DNA from: an uncultured Oscillospiraceae bacterium
GTDB taxonomy: Bacteria; Bacillota; Clostridia; Oscillospirales; Ruminococcaceae
DNA length: 10,018 bases
Reading direction: 5' to 3'
Assembly (NCBI GenBank): GCA_904502045.1
Contig: CAJGEB010000026.1
Coordinates: forward strand, 1 to 10,018
The notes beneath the pieces were generated by a model. The model was given only the letters and a program-made list of their open reading frames with translations, had not been told where the DNA came from and made no database searches. Position numbers and translations under genes: made by a program. Of this stretch, positions 1 through 7,900 are shown piece after piece (the stretch's first letter is position 1; each line of letters opens with the position of its first letter).

Positions 1-3
1 ACA

Positions 4-86
4 CGTTTTGCAATTGTCTGACTGAGGTAAGCGTGAAGAGCGCTGGTTTGGCAAGGCGCGCAAAACGGAGGAAAAACCTAAGGAGG
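4..86 (+). promoter_or_regulatory. Candidate structured mRNA leader of rpsB
   Basis: This stretch has no convincing gene and no promoter that I can see, so transcription probably starts before the window. Bases 4-11 (CGTTTTGC) are perfectly complementary to 60-67 (GCAAAACG), which would close a 48-base domain. Inside it, AGCG 30-33 can pair with CGCT 41-44, or alternatively GCGC 40-43 with GCGC 56-59; the two pairings exclude each other. The 3' arm of the closing helix runs directly into a first Shine-Dalgarno-like GGAGG (67-71), and the real one (AGGAGG, 81-86) follows. Ribosomal protein S2 is known to control its own mRNA in several bacteria, so an S2-responsive leader is a reasonable inference. 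I do not recognise this as a described family. Confidence 0.4.
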
Positions 87-94
87 AAAATGAA

Positions 95-835
95 ATGTCA
101 GTAGTATCAATGAAGCAGCTTCTTGAAGCAGGAGTTCATTTCGGACACCAGACAAGAAGATGGAATCCCAAAATGGCACAGTATATTTTTACGGAGAGAA
201 ACGGAATCTATATTATAGATTTGCAGAAGACCGTAAAGAAGCTGGAAGAAGCTTACATGTTTGTAAGAGAAGTATCTGCAAACGGCGGCGAGGTTCTTTT
301 TGTAGGAACCAAGAAGCAGGCAGGTGACTCTGTAAGAGAAGAAGCAGAGAGAGTAGGAGCACATTTTGTAAATGCAAGATGGCTTGGCGGAATGCTCACC
401 AACTTCAAGACCATACGCCGCAGAATAGAAAGACTTGAGCAGCTGAGAAAAATGGAAGCTGACGGAACCTTTGATTATCTTCCCAAGAAGGAAGTAGTAA
501 AGCTTAACCTTCAGATAGAGAAGCTTGAGAAGTTCCTTGGCGGAATAAAGAATATGCACAAGCTCCCCGGAGCGTTGTTTATAGTTGATCCTCGCAAGGA
601 GAGAATCGCAGTAGCAGAAGCTAAGAAGCTTGGAATTCCCGTAGTAGCAATAGTAGACACCAACTGCGATCCTGATGAAGTAGACTATGTAATTCCCGGA
701 AATGACGACGCTATCAGAGCAGTAAAGCTCATAGCTCAGACGATGGCAGACGCTATTGTTGAAGGCAGACAGGGAGAGACTGCTGCAGCAGAGGAAAATG
801 CTGAAGAAGCAGCAGAAGCTAACGACGCTGAATAA
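95..835 (+). CDS. rpsB: 30S ribosomal protein S2
   Basis: Structural protein of the small ribosomal subunit, bound late in assembly on the solvent side between head and body and needed for S1 binding where S1 exists. The 246 residues match the usual bacterial length. The N-terminal block (residues 6-30, with [17 protein letters not shown]) is typical, as are the charged helical hairpin at about 105-150 and the late signature around 158-182 ([12 protein letters not shown]). The tail from about 227 is a Glu/Ala-rich acidic extension, common in clostridia. The start is ATG 95, set by AGGAGG at 81-86 with 8 bases of spacing. An out-of-frame ATG at 90-92 sits too close to that site and stops after four codons. 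tsf follows after 32 bases, the classic arrangement. Identification is essentially certain. Confidence 0.98.
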   Translation: MSVVSMKQLLEAGVHFGHQTRRWNPKMAQYIFTERNGIYIIDLQKTVKKLEEAYMFVREVSANGGEVLFVGTKKQAGDSVREEAERVGAHFVNARWLGGMLTNFKTIRRRIERLEQLRKMEADGTFDYLPKKEVVKLNLQIEKLEKFLGGIKNMHKLPGALFIVDPRKERIAVAEAKKLGIPVVAIVDTNCDPDEVDYVIPGNDDAIRAVKLIAQTMADAIVEGRQGETAAAEENAEEAAEANDAE

Positions 836-867
836 TTAAAGATTAAAGAAAACGGAGGAGAACAGCA

Positions 868-1785
868 ATGGCATTCACAGCAAAAGACGTACAGGCGTTG
901 CGCGAGAGAACCGGATGCGGAATGATGGAGTGCAAGAAAGCGTTGACCAATGCAGACGGAGATATGGAAAAAGCAATAGAGTTTCTTCGTGAAAGAGGAT
1001 TAGCGGTAGCAGCAAAGAAGGCCGGAAGAATCGCCGCTGAAGGATTGGTATATACCGTAGTAGACGAGGCAAAGAAGCTTTCTGTAATAATCGAAGTAAA
1101 CGCGGAGACCGACTTCGTAGCAAAGAACGAGAAGTTTGTAAGCTTTGTAAAGGGCTGTGCTGATACAATATTAGCAGAGAATCCTGCAGATATGGATGCT
1201 CTTATGGAGAGCAAGATGGCAGGCGGAAATGGTGAGACTGTAGCAGATGCTCTTCGTGATAAGATCCTGACTATCGGTGAGAATATGAAGATCCGCAGAT
1301 TTGAGCGTCGTGAAGGAGTTGCATGCAACTACGTTCACGGAGAAGGCAGAATCGGCGTAATGGTATACTTCAATACCGATGACGCAACTGCAGCAAAAGC
1401 AGAGTTCAAAGCTATGGCGAAGGACATTGCAATGCAGATCGCAGCAGCAAACCCCAGCTATCTTGATAAGGATGCAGTACCTGCTGACGTACTTGACAAA
1501 GAGAAAGAGATTTACAAAGTACAGGCGATGAATGAGGGCAAGCCCGAAGCTATCGCAGAGAAGATCGTTCTCGGAAGAGTAGCGAAGTTCTATAAGGAAG
1601 TATGCCTTGTAGATCAGGCGTTCATCAAGGATCCTGACATCAGCGTAAGCAAGTATGTACAGAACTGCGCAAAGGAGCTCGGAGCAGAGATATCTGTTAC
1701 CGGATTCGTACGTTACGAGAGAGGCGAAGGACTCGAGAAGAGAGAAGATAACTTTGCTGACGAAGTAATGAACATGGCGAAATAA
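868..1785 (+). CDS. tsf: Translation elongation factor Ts
   Basis: Guanine nucleotide exchange factor that releases GDP from EF-Tu so that it can reload with GTP in the cytoplasm. Visible features are the N-terminal UBA-like domain with the signature around residues 12-26 (RERTGCGMMECKKAL), the EF-Tu contact motif TDFVAKNE at 81-88, two core subdomains, and a C-terminal GFVRYERGEGLEKRE segment with the usual end. The 305 residues are slightly longer than the E. coli protein (283) and normal for clostridia. GGAGGAG at 854-860 lies 7 bases before ATG 868. The gene is the last of the rpsB-tsf unit: a strong terminator begins about 20 bases after the stop, so pyrH and frr, which often follow in other bacteria, are not part of this transcript. 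Confidence 0.98.
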   Translation: MAFTAKDVQALRERTGCGMMECKKALTNADGDMEKAIEFLRERGLAVAAKKAGRIAAEGLVYTVVDEAKKLSVIIEVNAETDFVAKNEKFVSFVKGCADTILAENPADMDALMESKMAGGNGETVADALRDKILTIGENMKIRRFERREGVACNYVHGEGRIGVMVYFNTDDATAAKAEFKAMAKDIAMQIAAANPSYLDKDAVPADVLDKEKEIYKVQAMNEGKPEAIAEKIVLGRVAKFYKEVCLVDQAFIKDPDISVSKYVQNCAKELGAEISVTGFVRYERGEGLEKREDNFADEVMNMAK

Positions 1786-1805
1786 GCTGAGAAGCTGAAT
1801 AAAAG

Positions 1806-1834
1806 AAGTCCACCGAGAGATCGGTGGACTTTTT
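1806..1834 (+). terminator. Rho-independent terminator of rpsB-tsf
   Basis: An 11-base-pair perfect stem (1806-1816 with 1821-1831; core GTCCACCGA/TCGGTGGAC) closes a GAGA tetraloop and runs into a T tract (1830-1834). The upstream side is A-rich (1801-1807), so the hairpin may also work in the opposite direction with a weaker, interrupted T tract. Confidence 0.93.
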
Positions 1835-2057
1835 ATGTTTTAAGCTTCGGGCGGTTGAGATATATCGAAATAAATATCGGGTCGAGAGTATTAATAAAAT
1901 CGCCCAGGGTTTTGGGGGAATAGTAAGCATTTGTATATATGTAGTATTCATCGGTACCCTCAAAATTGACAGCAACAATACAGTCGGGATCAAAATTTTT
2001 GACCGAGTAAATATCAGCATTTATGGAATAAGCTTTAACTGTAAATATCTCAAACAA
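1833..2057 (-). pseudogene. Possible remnant of an exported or anti-sigma-type protein domain
   Basis: A 74-codon minus-strand frame sits between two terminators. Its middle (roughly residues 15-58) reads like real folded protein: DPDCIVAVNFEGTDEYYIY followed by YYSPKTLGDFIN. From memory, this resembles a segment of longer clostridial membrane or anti-sigma-like proteins, but I cannot confirm that. The frame has only a TTG (2055-2057) as a start and no ribosome binding site, because the terminator of the upstream gene lies immediately before it. Its last dozen residues look unlike the rest, and it ends inside the rpsB-tsf terminator. It is therefore more likely a decayed internal fragment of a lost gene than an expressed gene. 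It could also be chance; the overlapping plus-strand frame looks less protein-like. Confidence 0.33.
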
Positions 2058-2060
2058 ATA

Positions 2061-2097
2061 AAAAAATATCCGTCTGAAAAAAACAGGCGGATATTTT
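2061..2097 (-). terminator. Rho-independent terminator of the M23 peptidase gene
   Basis: Read on the minus strand, a 14-base-pair stem (2084-2097 with 2063-2076, one G-T pair; core ATCCGCCTG) closes a seven-base T loop and is followed by a run of T (complement of 2061-2066). It begins 4 bases past the stop of the peptidase gene. Confidence 0.93.
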
Positions 2098-2101
2098 AAA
2101 A

Positions 2102-3904
2102 TTATTTTCTATAATTGCCTTTAATGTAGTTATATGGATTAATGGCCTTACCGTTCAGAATTATCTCAAAATGCAGATGCAGACCGGTCGTGTTACCTGT
2201 AAGACCCATACCGGCAATTTTTTGACCTTGGCTTACGATATCTCCGACCTTGACGTCGATTTTACTGCAGTGAGCGTAAAGAGTTCTCAAACCGCCGCCG
2301 TGGTCAATAATAACATGAAGTCCATAGCCGTAGGAAAGACGCTTTACAGAAACGACCTTGCCGGCTTGAGCAGCGTAGATGGGAGCACCATAGATACCGC
2401 CGGCGCTTATATCAATACCCGTGTGACCCTCGTAGCCGCCGTAATGGCAGTTTACTTTTTTGCTGTTAGCGGGCCAAATAAGACCGTAGGAGCCAACGTC
2501 TGTACCGGGTGAATAGGGAGCAGCGGTACCGACAGCAATAACCTGATTTACCGGCTCTTTAACGGTAGTTCTTGAAATTTCAGTTCGGGAAACCTCAACA
2601 CCGTCTATGTATACGACATCGGCAACGACCTCGTCAATACCCTTCTTACCGGAAGATTTAACCTTAGTAAATCCGTAATACAGGGTGGAATCCTTGACGT
2701 TAGTAGTACCGTAATTGGTAGTTTCCTCATAGGTCTCGCGTCGTGTGACCTTGACCTTCATATAGGGTTCGGAGCGAGAAACGAGAATTTTTTCACCGAC
2801 ACCGAGCCAGTCGAGAATACCGGGGTTCATAGCTTCGAGCTCGGTAAGAGTAAGACCGAACATTTTGGCGATACGGTAAGGACTGTCGCCGTATTTTGAG
2901 GTATAATATTCAGCGCCGTCAATATCGCCGTAAAGAGTCTGCTGGATGTATTCGGTGGAAACCAAAGAAGAAGAGGGGAACCAACCTTCAGTAAGCTTTA
3001 TCTTTCGGACGAAGGAAACGGTTTCGTTGTCTTTACCGGTGCGGTGAGCATTGAGCATATCATCGAGGATGAGCAAGAGTTCGTTTGGAGCAGAAGTAGC
3101 GCCGATAAAAACATCGTCGACATAGAATCCGCTTGCAGAAACGATATCGTTACCTGACTGTACTAACATTTGGTCGACAAGATCGTCCTGAGAGGTAACG
3201 TCTTCGGAATTAATAACACAAAGAGTGAACTTAGGAGGAGAATCAATCGGTTTAAAAGATACTTCATTAAGAGCGCGTTGCTGAGCGGTTTCTTTGGCGG
3301 CATCAAATTCTGATTCGGAGTTTACATAACCGATGAATTTACCGTCATACTCAACCGAAAGCGCGAAGGTCAAATTGTTGAAATAATTTATTGTAAGAGT
3401 AAGAAGGAGCAACGCGGCAAAAGGAGCCGCATAACTGCAAAGCGCAAAAATAAGCTTAAGGATAGGACGGAAGATAATTATAAAGAGATTGCAAAATTCT
3501 CTGATAAGGAAGGAAAGTTTTTGTTTAGAGAGATTTTTAATTCTTTCTGAGCACATTTTAACATCGTTTTTGATGCTCGCAATAGGAGCAATAAAGGAGG
3601 TATAAACACGGGAGAGGCGCATTTTGCGTCTACTCGCGGAAAGTCGGCGGTACTGCTCAAAGGAGTCCTCAATCTTATCAATAAGCTGCTGATTTTTTCT
3701 GCGGATCTTTCTGAAACGTCTGAGCTCAAGAGCGGAGTAGTAGTAAACGAAACGGTAGGTTTTAACGAAGGCTTTACCGAGCAGGCGCAATACCGCAAGT
3801 AAGAACGGCTTAACATAGCTGAGGAATTTATCAAACTTATTAAATTCTGATTTTTTTGGCGAATCAGAGATATATTTTTTAACAGCGGAACCGGTTTTAA
3901 GCAA
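2102..3904 (-). CDS. Membrane-anchored LysM/G5/M23 peptidoglycan metallopeptidase
   Basis: Zinc endopeptidase of the M23 (LytM-type) family, expected to cleave peptide bridges in peptidoglycan outside the membrane. With the start chosen here the protein has 600 residues. It has a very basic cytoplasmic region (about 1-138), one long or two short membrane segments (about 139-177), a region of unknown fold (about 180-330), a LysM wall-binding domain (about 332-375, from YYTSKYGDSPYRIAKMFGL), a G5 domain (about 380-459) and the M23 domain. Expected zinc ligands are H494 and D498 (HTGID) and H578, with catalytic H545 (YAH) and H576 (HLHFE); all are present, so it should be active rather than a degenerate regulator. 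The frame extends to a TTG at 3967, but that TTG has no binding site and lies in the promoter -35 box. TTG 3902-3904 has AGAAGGG about 5 bases upstream and is preferred. The gene lies downstream of the PAP2-type gene on the same strand. Confidence 0.92.
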   Translation of the reverse strand: MLKTGSAVKKYISDSPKKSEFNKFDKFLSYVKPFLLAVLRLLGKAFVKTYRFVYYYSALELRRFRKIRRKNQQLIDKIEDSFEQYRRLSASRRKMRLSRVYTSFIAPIASIKNDVKMCSERIKNLSKQKLSFLIREFCNLFIIIFRPILKLIFALCSYAAPFAALLLLTLTINYFNNLTFALSVEYDGKFIGYVNSESEFDAAKETAQQRALNEVSFKPIDSPPKFTLCVINSEDVTSQDDLVDQMLVQSGNDIVSASGFYVDDVFIGATSAPNELLLILDDMLNAHRTGKDNETVSFVRKIKLTEGWFPSSSLVSTEYIQQTLYGDIDGAEYYTSKYGDSPYRIAKMFGLTLTELEAMNPGILDWLGVGEKILVSRSEPYMKVKVTRRETYEETTNYGTTNVKDSTLYYGFTKVKSSGKKGIDEVVADVVYIDGVEVSRTEISRTTVKEPVNQVIAVGTAAPYSPGTDVGSYGLIWPANSKKVNCHYGGYEGHTGIDISAGGIYGAPIYAAQAGKVVSVKRLSYGYGLHVIIDHGGGLRTLYAHCSKIDVKVGDIVSQGQKIAGMGLTGNTTGLHLHFEIILNGKAINPYNYIKGNYRK

Positions 3905-3938
3905 GCTTACCCTTCTTTCGAAAAGAAATATTCGACTA

Positions 3939-3967
3939 ATTATATCACAAATACGCAGAAAAAGCAA
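3939..3967 (-). promoter_or_regulatory. Sigma-A type promoter of the M23 peptidase gene
   Basis: On the minus strand, TTGCTT (complement of 3962-3967) and a perfect TATAAT (complement of 3939-3944) are separated by exactly 17 bases. Transcription would start near 3932, giving a leader of about 27 bases before the TTG start at 3904. It lies just past the stop codon of the upstream PAP2-type gene, so the peptidase can be transcribed alone as well as by read-through. Confidence 0.75.
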
Positions 3968-3978
3968 GGGGGGGAGTA

Positions 3979-4806
3979 CTATTTAATAAATCTAAAGGCG
4001 AGAGGATATATACCGAGAGCGGAGAAAATGAGGATGGAATATCTGAGGAAATCGGCACCGAGGTTATCGGGGAAAGTAAGCTTCATAGCAAAATAAACGA
4101 TGGCAATAAAAATTACACCGACAAACCACCGCAAAAATCTTTTTGGGAGCCTGACATTGATGTCGTAGTTGACGAATTTTTTCTCAAATAAGCTGCTGAG
4201 GATAAAACCGAAAAACATACCGAGAGTCTTAACGTAATCCTCGCTGAGTCCGAAGGGAATGAAAAGCAGTGAAACAAGGAAAACGATGCAGTAAAGCAGG
4301 GTTCGGTTTTGGAACTTGTTGAAGAGGAAGAGGGAAAGATAGGAGAAAGCGACACCGAGAAGGAGTCCGATAACGACATCTTTGGGGTAATGAACACCGA
4401 GATAAAGTCTTGAGAGAGCGGTGAGAAAGGGTAGGATGAAGAGGATTATTTTCAGAGCTCTTTTTTTGAAGAGGAGATAGAGGGAGGTCCAAAGAGTCGC
4501 GGAATTTTGAGTATGACCGCTTGGGAAGGAATAACCGGTAGCAGTATGGGTTCTTTCGGATTCAATACCTTCCTGACCGATAGGGCGCTCAAGCTTAAAG
4601 ATATTTTTAATACCGCAGTTGAAAAGGAGTCCCGAAATAATGGAAAAAGCGAGGAATTCGCCTGATTTTTTATTAAATATCCAAAGCACCTCAGAGATGA
4701 GGAGGATGATGAAGAAGTCCTCTGCCGTAATGGAGATAGTTTCAAAAAGCACGTCTAAAAAATCACACTTAAAATGTTGAATAAATCTTAAAATTTGTAG
4801 TTCCAA
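3979..4806 (-). CDS. PAP2-family membrane phosphatase
   Basis: Integral membrane phosphatase of the type 2 phosphatidic acid phosphatase superfamily. Members dephosphorylate lipid phosphates, including undecaprenyl pyrophosphate, at the outer face of the membrane. All three catalytic motifs are intact in the 275-residue protein: KNIFKLERP (K67, R74, P75), PSGH (S96, G97, H98) and SRLYLGVHYPKD (S132, R133, H139, D143). The core is followed by a C-terminal extension (about 165-275) with several more hydrophobic segments, seen in other clostridial members. The substrate cannot be told from sequence; a BacA-independent undecaprenyl pyrophosphatase role is possible. The start is TTG 4804-4806, preceded by AGGAGGG (4813-4819) at 6 bases. 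The open frame continues further upstream, but that part crosses the gene's own promoter and the start of carB and is not coding. Confidence 0.92.
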   Translation of the reverse strand: MELQILRFIQHFKCDFLDVLFETISITAEDFFIILLISEVLWIFNKKSGEFLAFSIISGLLFNCGIKNIFKLERPIGQEGIESERTHTATGYSFPSGHTQNSATLWTSLYLLFKKRALKIILFILPFLTALSRLYLGVHYPKDVVIGLLLGVAFSYLSLFLFNKFQNRTLLYCIVFLVSLLFIPFGLSEDYVKTLGMFFGFILSSLFEKKFVNYDINVRLPKRFLRWFVGVIFIAIVYFAMKLTFPDNLGADFLRYSILIFSALGIYPLAFRFIK

Positions 4807-4834
4807 TAAAAACCCTCCTAATAGAGATAAGAAA

Positions 4835-4863
4835 ATTATATGCTTTAACAAAAATCGTGTCAA
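4835..4863 (-). promoter_or_regulatory. Consensus sigma-A promoter of the PAP2-type gene
   Basis: On the minus strand, a perfect TTGACA (complement of 4858-4863) is followed after 17 bases by a perfect TATAAT (complement of 4835-4840). Transcription would start near 4828, giving a leader of about 22 bases that contains the AGGAGGG site. An exact consensus with ideal spacing suggests strong, largely unregulated transcription. Confidence 0.87.
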
Positions 4864-4878
4864 TAGTGCAAAAAATAA

Positions 4879-4908
4879 TTGATTTATGTATGTGAAATGT
4901 GATATGAT
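4879..4908 (+). promoter_or_regulatory. Extended -10 promoter of carB
   Basis: TTGATT (4879-4884) and TATGAT (4903-4908) are 18 bases apart, and the -10 box is preceded by TG at 4900-4901 (extended -10). Transcription would start near 4915, leaving a leader of about 22 bases, too short for a PyrR-type or other attenuator. The -35 box lies 15 bases from that of the divergent PAP2-type promoter, so the two promoters share one small control region. Confidence 0.75.
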
Positions 4909-4936
4909 AGAAAAAATGAAACGGAGGATTGCTGTT

Positions 4937-7900
4937 ATGCCGAAAAGAAGCGATATCAATACGATTTTGATAATAGGATCGGGTCCCATAATAATAGGTC
5001 AGGCGTGTGAATTTGACTATTCCGGAACGCAGGCGTGCAAAGCGTTGCGTGCGCTTGGCTATAAGATAATACTCGTTAATTCCAATCCGGCAACAATAAT
5101 GACGGATACGGAGATGGCAGATATTACCTATATAGAGCCTCTTAATCTTGAGAGACTCACACAGATCATTGAAAAGGAACGTCCGGATGCAATACTTCCT
5201 AATTTGGGAGGACAATCGGGACTTAATTTATGTTTAGAGCTTGAAAAAGCGGGAGTATTGAGCAGATTCGGCGTGCAGGTAATAGGAGTAAAGACCGATG
5301 CGATAGAGCGCGGTGAGGATAGAATCGAGTTTAAGGAAGCGATGAAGAAGCTGGGAATAGAAACTCCGAGATCCGAGCCTGCATACAGCGTAGAGGAAGC
5401 GCTTGCGATAGCTGACAAATTGGGATATCCGGTAGTAGTAAGACCGGCGTATACGATGGGCGGAGCCGGCGGCGGAATAGTAAACAATCCTGAGGAGCTT
5501 GCAACAGTAGCAGGCAGAGGAATAAGCGCAAGCCTTATAGGACAGGCTCTTATAGAAGAGTGCATACTCGGCTGGGAGGAGCTTGAGCTTGAGGTAGTAA
5601 GAGACAGTAAAAATCAGATGATAACCGTCTGCTTTATCGAGAATATCGACCCGATAGGAGTACATACGGGAGATTCATTCTGCTGTGCACCGATGCTTAC
5701 GACACCGAAGTCCCTTCAGAACAGACTTCAGGAGATGGCGTATAAAATAGTTGAGTCGATAGAGGTAATAGGCGGAACCAACGTACAGTTTGCGCACGAT
5801 CCTGTAAGCGACAGAATAGTAGTAATAGAGATAAATCCGCGCACATCGAGATCGTCAGCACTTGCATCGAAAGCGACGGGATTCCCGATAGCGCTTATTT
5901 CGGCGATGCTCGCGTGCGGACTGACGCTGGATGAGATTCCTTATTGGAAGGAAGGAACCCTTGAGAAATACGTTCCGAGCGGAGATTACGTAGTAATCAA
6001 GTTTGCGAGATGGGCGTTTGAGAAGTTCCGCGGATCTGAGGATAAGCTGGGAACTCAGATGAGAGCCGTAGGCGAGGTAATGAGCATAGGAAAGACGTAT
6101 AAGGAAGCTTTCCAGAAGGCAGTAAGGAGCCTTGAAAGCGGAAGATACGGCCTCGGATGTATAGAAAAGTTTGAGAAAAAGAGTCTTGACGAGCTTATGG
6201 AGATGCTTAATGCGGCATCGAGTGAAAGACAGTTTATAATGTACGAGGCGCTGAAAAAGGGAGCAGATGTTGAAAGACTGTTTGAGCTTACCAAGATAAA
6301 CAAATATTTCCTCACGCAGATGAAGGAGCTTGTTGAGGAAGAAAAAGCGATAATTGAAAACGGACTTAACGATGAAGCACTTCGTCAGGCGAAACTGAAC
6401 GGATTTTCCGACAGATACCTCGCGAAATTGACGGGAGTAGCAGAGGGAGAGATCCGTGACAGAAGAAAAGCACTCGGAGTATGCGCGGGATGGGAAGCGG
6501 TACCGGTAAGCGGAGTTGAGAATGAGGCATACTACTTCTCAACGTATAACGCAGCGGATACGTCGCCCGCAGCTTCTGACAATAAAAAGATAATGATACT
6601 CGGCTCAGGACCCAACAGAATAGGACAGGGAATAGAGTTTGACTACTGCTGTGTACACGCAGCACTTGCACTCAGAGCGGCAGGATTTGAAACGATAATG
6701 ATAAACTGCAATCCTGAAACGGTATCGACCGACTACGATACCTCTGATAAGCTGTATTTTGAGCCGCTTACCACTGAGGACGTACTTGCGATATACGAAA
6801 AAGAGAAGCCGATGGGACTCATAGCGCAGTTTGGCGGACAGACTCCCCTCAACTTGTCTGCGGAGCTTGAGAAGCTTGGAGCACACGTGCTCGGAACCTC
6901 ACCTGATTCGATAGATTTAGCAGAAGACAGAGACAGATTCAGAGAGATAATGGACGAGCTTGAGATACCGATGCCGACGTCTGCAATGGCGTCTACGATA
7001 GAGCAAGCGCTTGAAGCGGCGGTAAAGATAGGATATCCTCTGATGGTAAGACCGTCGTATGTATTGGGCGGACGCGGAATGGAAGTAGTACATGACGACG
7101 ATTCGTTAAAGCAGTATATGGCTAACGCGGTTGGAGTAACGCCCGACAGACCTATACTTATCGACAGATTCTTGGATAACGCAATGGAGATGGAAGCTGA
7201 CGCGATAAGTGACGGAACGAACGTATTTGTACCTGCGGTAATGGAGCATATAGAGCAAGCGGGAATACATTCAGGCGACAGCTCCTGCATAGTACCCTCG
7301 CTGAACATACCTCAAAAGCATATTGAAACGATAAAGAGCTACACCGAGAAGATAGCGAAAGCGCTTAAGGTGTGCGGACTTATGAATATGCAGTACGCAA
7401 TAGCCGATGATACGGTATATGTACTTGAAGCGAATCCGAGAGCATCGAGAACGGTACCTCTTGTATCGAAGGTATGCAATATAAATATGGTAAGAACGGC
7501 TACCAATATAATAATCGACAGGTTGCTTGGCAAGGAATATGACTTCTCGCAGTTAAAGCACAAGAAGATAAATCATTGCGGAGTAAAAGAAGCGGTATTT
7601 CCGTTTAATATGTTCCCTGAAGTAGACCCCGTTTTGGGACCTGAGATGAGATCGACGGGAGAGGTTTTGGGAATATCCGAGGACTTTGGAAAAGCATTTT
7701 TCAAAGCACAGGAAGCAACGCAAAGCAAGTTACCGCTTTACGGCTCGGTATTTATCAGCGTAAATGACCATGATAAAGAGGCAGCGGTAGAGGTAGCGAA
7801 GGAGTTTTCCGAGCTTGGATTTGATATAATCACAACAGAAGGAACCGGAAAGTACTTCAATGACCGCGGAATATATACGAGAGTAATAAAGAAGCTGTAT

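Noticed and set aside
90..104. Four-codon frame overlapping the rpsB start as a possible leader peptide
   Set aside because: Its ATG is only 3 bases from the Shine-Dalgarno, too close for efficient initiation; probably coincidental.
107..1328. Minus-strand frames opposite rpsB and tsf
   Set aside because: No ribosome binding sites or recognisable domains; they are shadows of conserved plus-strand ribosomal genes.
1824..2099. Plus-strand 91-codon frame after the rpsB-tsf terminator
   Set aside because: It starts within the terminator hairpin, has no ribosome binding site, runs through the opposite-strand terminator, and its sequence is less protein-like than the overlapping minus-strand frame.
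4886..4936. In-frame 17-residue N-terminal extension of carB
   Set aside because: It contains the predicted -10 box and transcription start; the typical CarB N-terminus begins at the ATG with the good ribosome binding site at 4937.
4769..5215. 148-codon minus-strand frame across the carB start
   Set aside because: It crosses both divergent promoters and the conserved N-terminus of carB and shows no family resemblance.
6733..7308. 191-codon minus-strand frame inside carB
   Set aside because: It is entirely antisense to a well-conserved ATP-grasp domain; the Ser/Ile-rich composition is what the complement of this codon usage yields. Other antisense frames in carB (for example 5128-5565, 5234-5665, 7339-7563) were rejected for the same reason.
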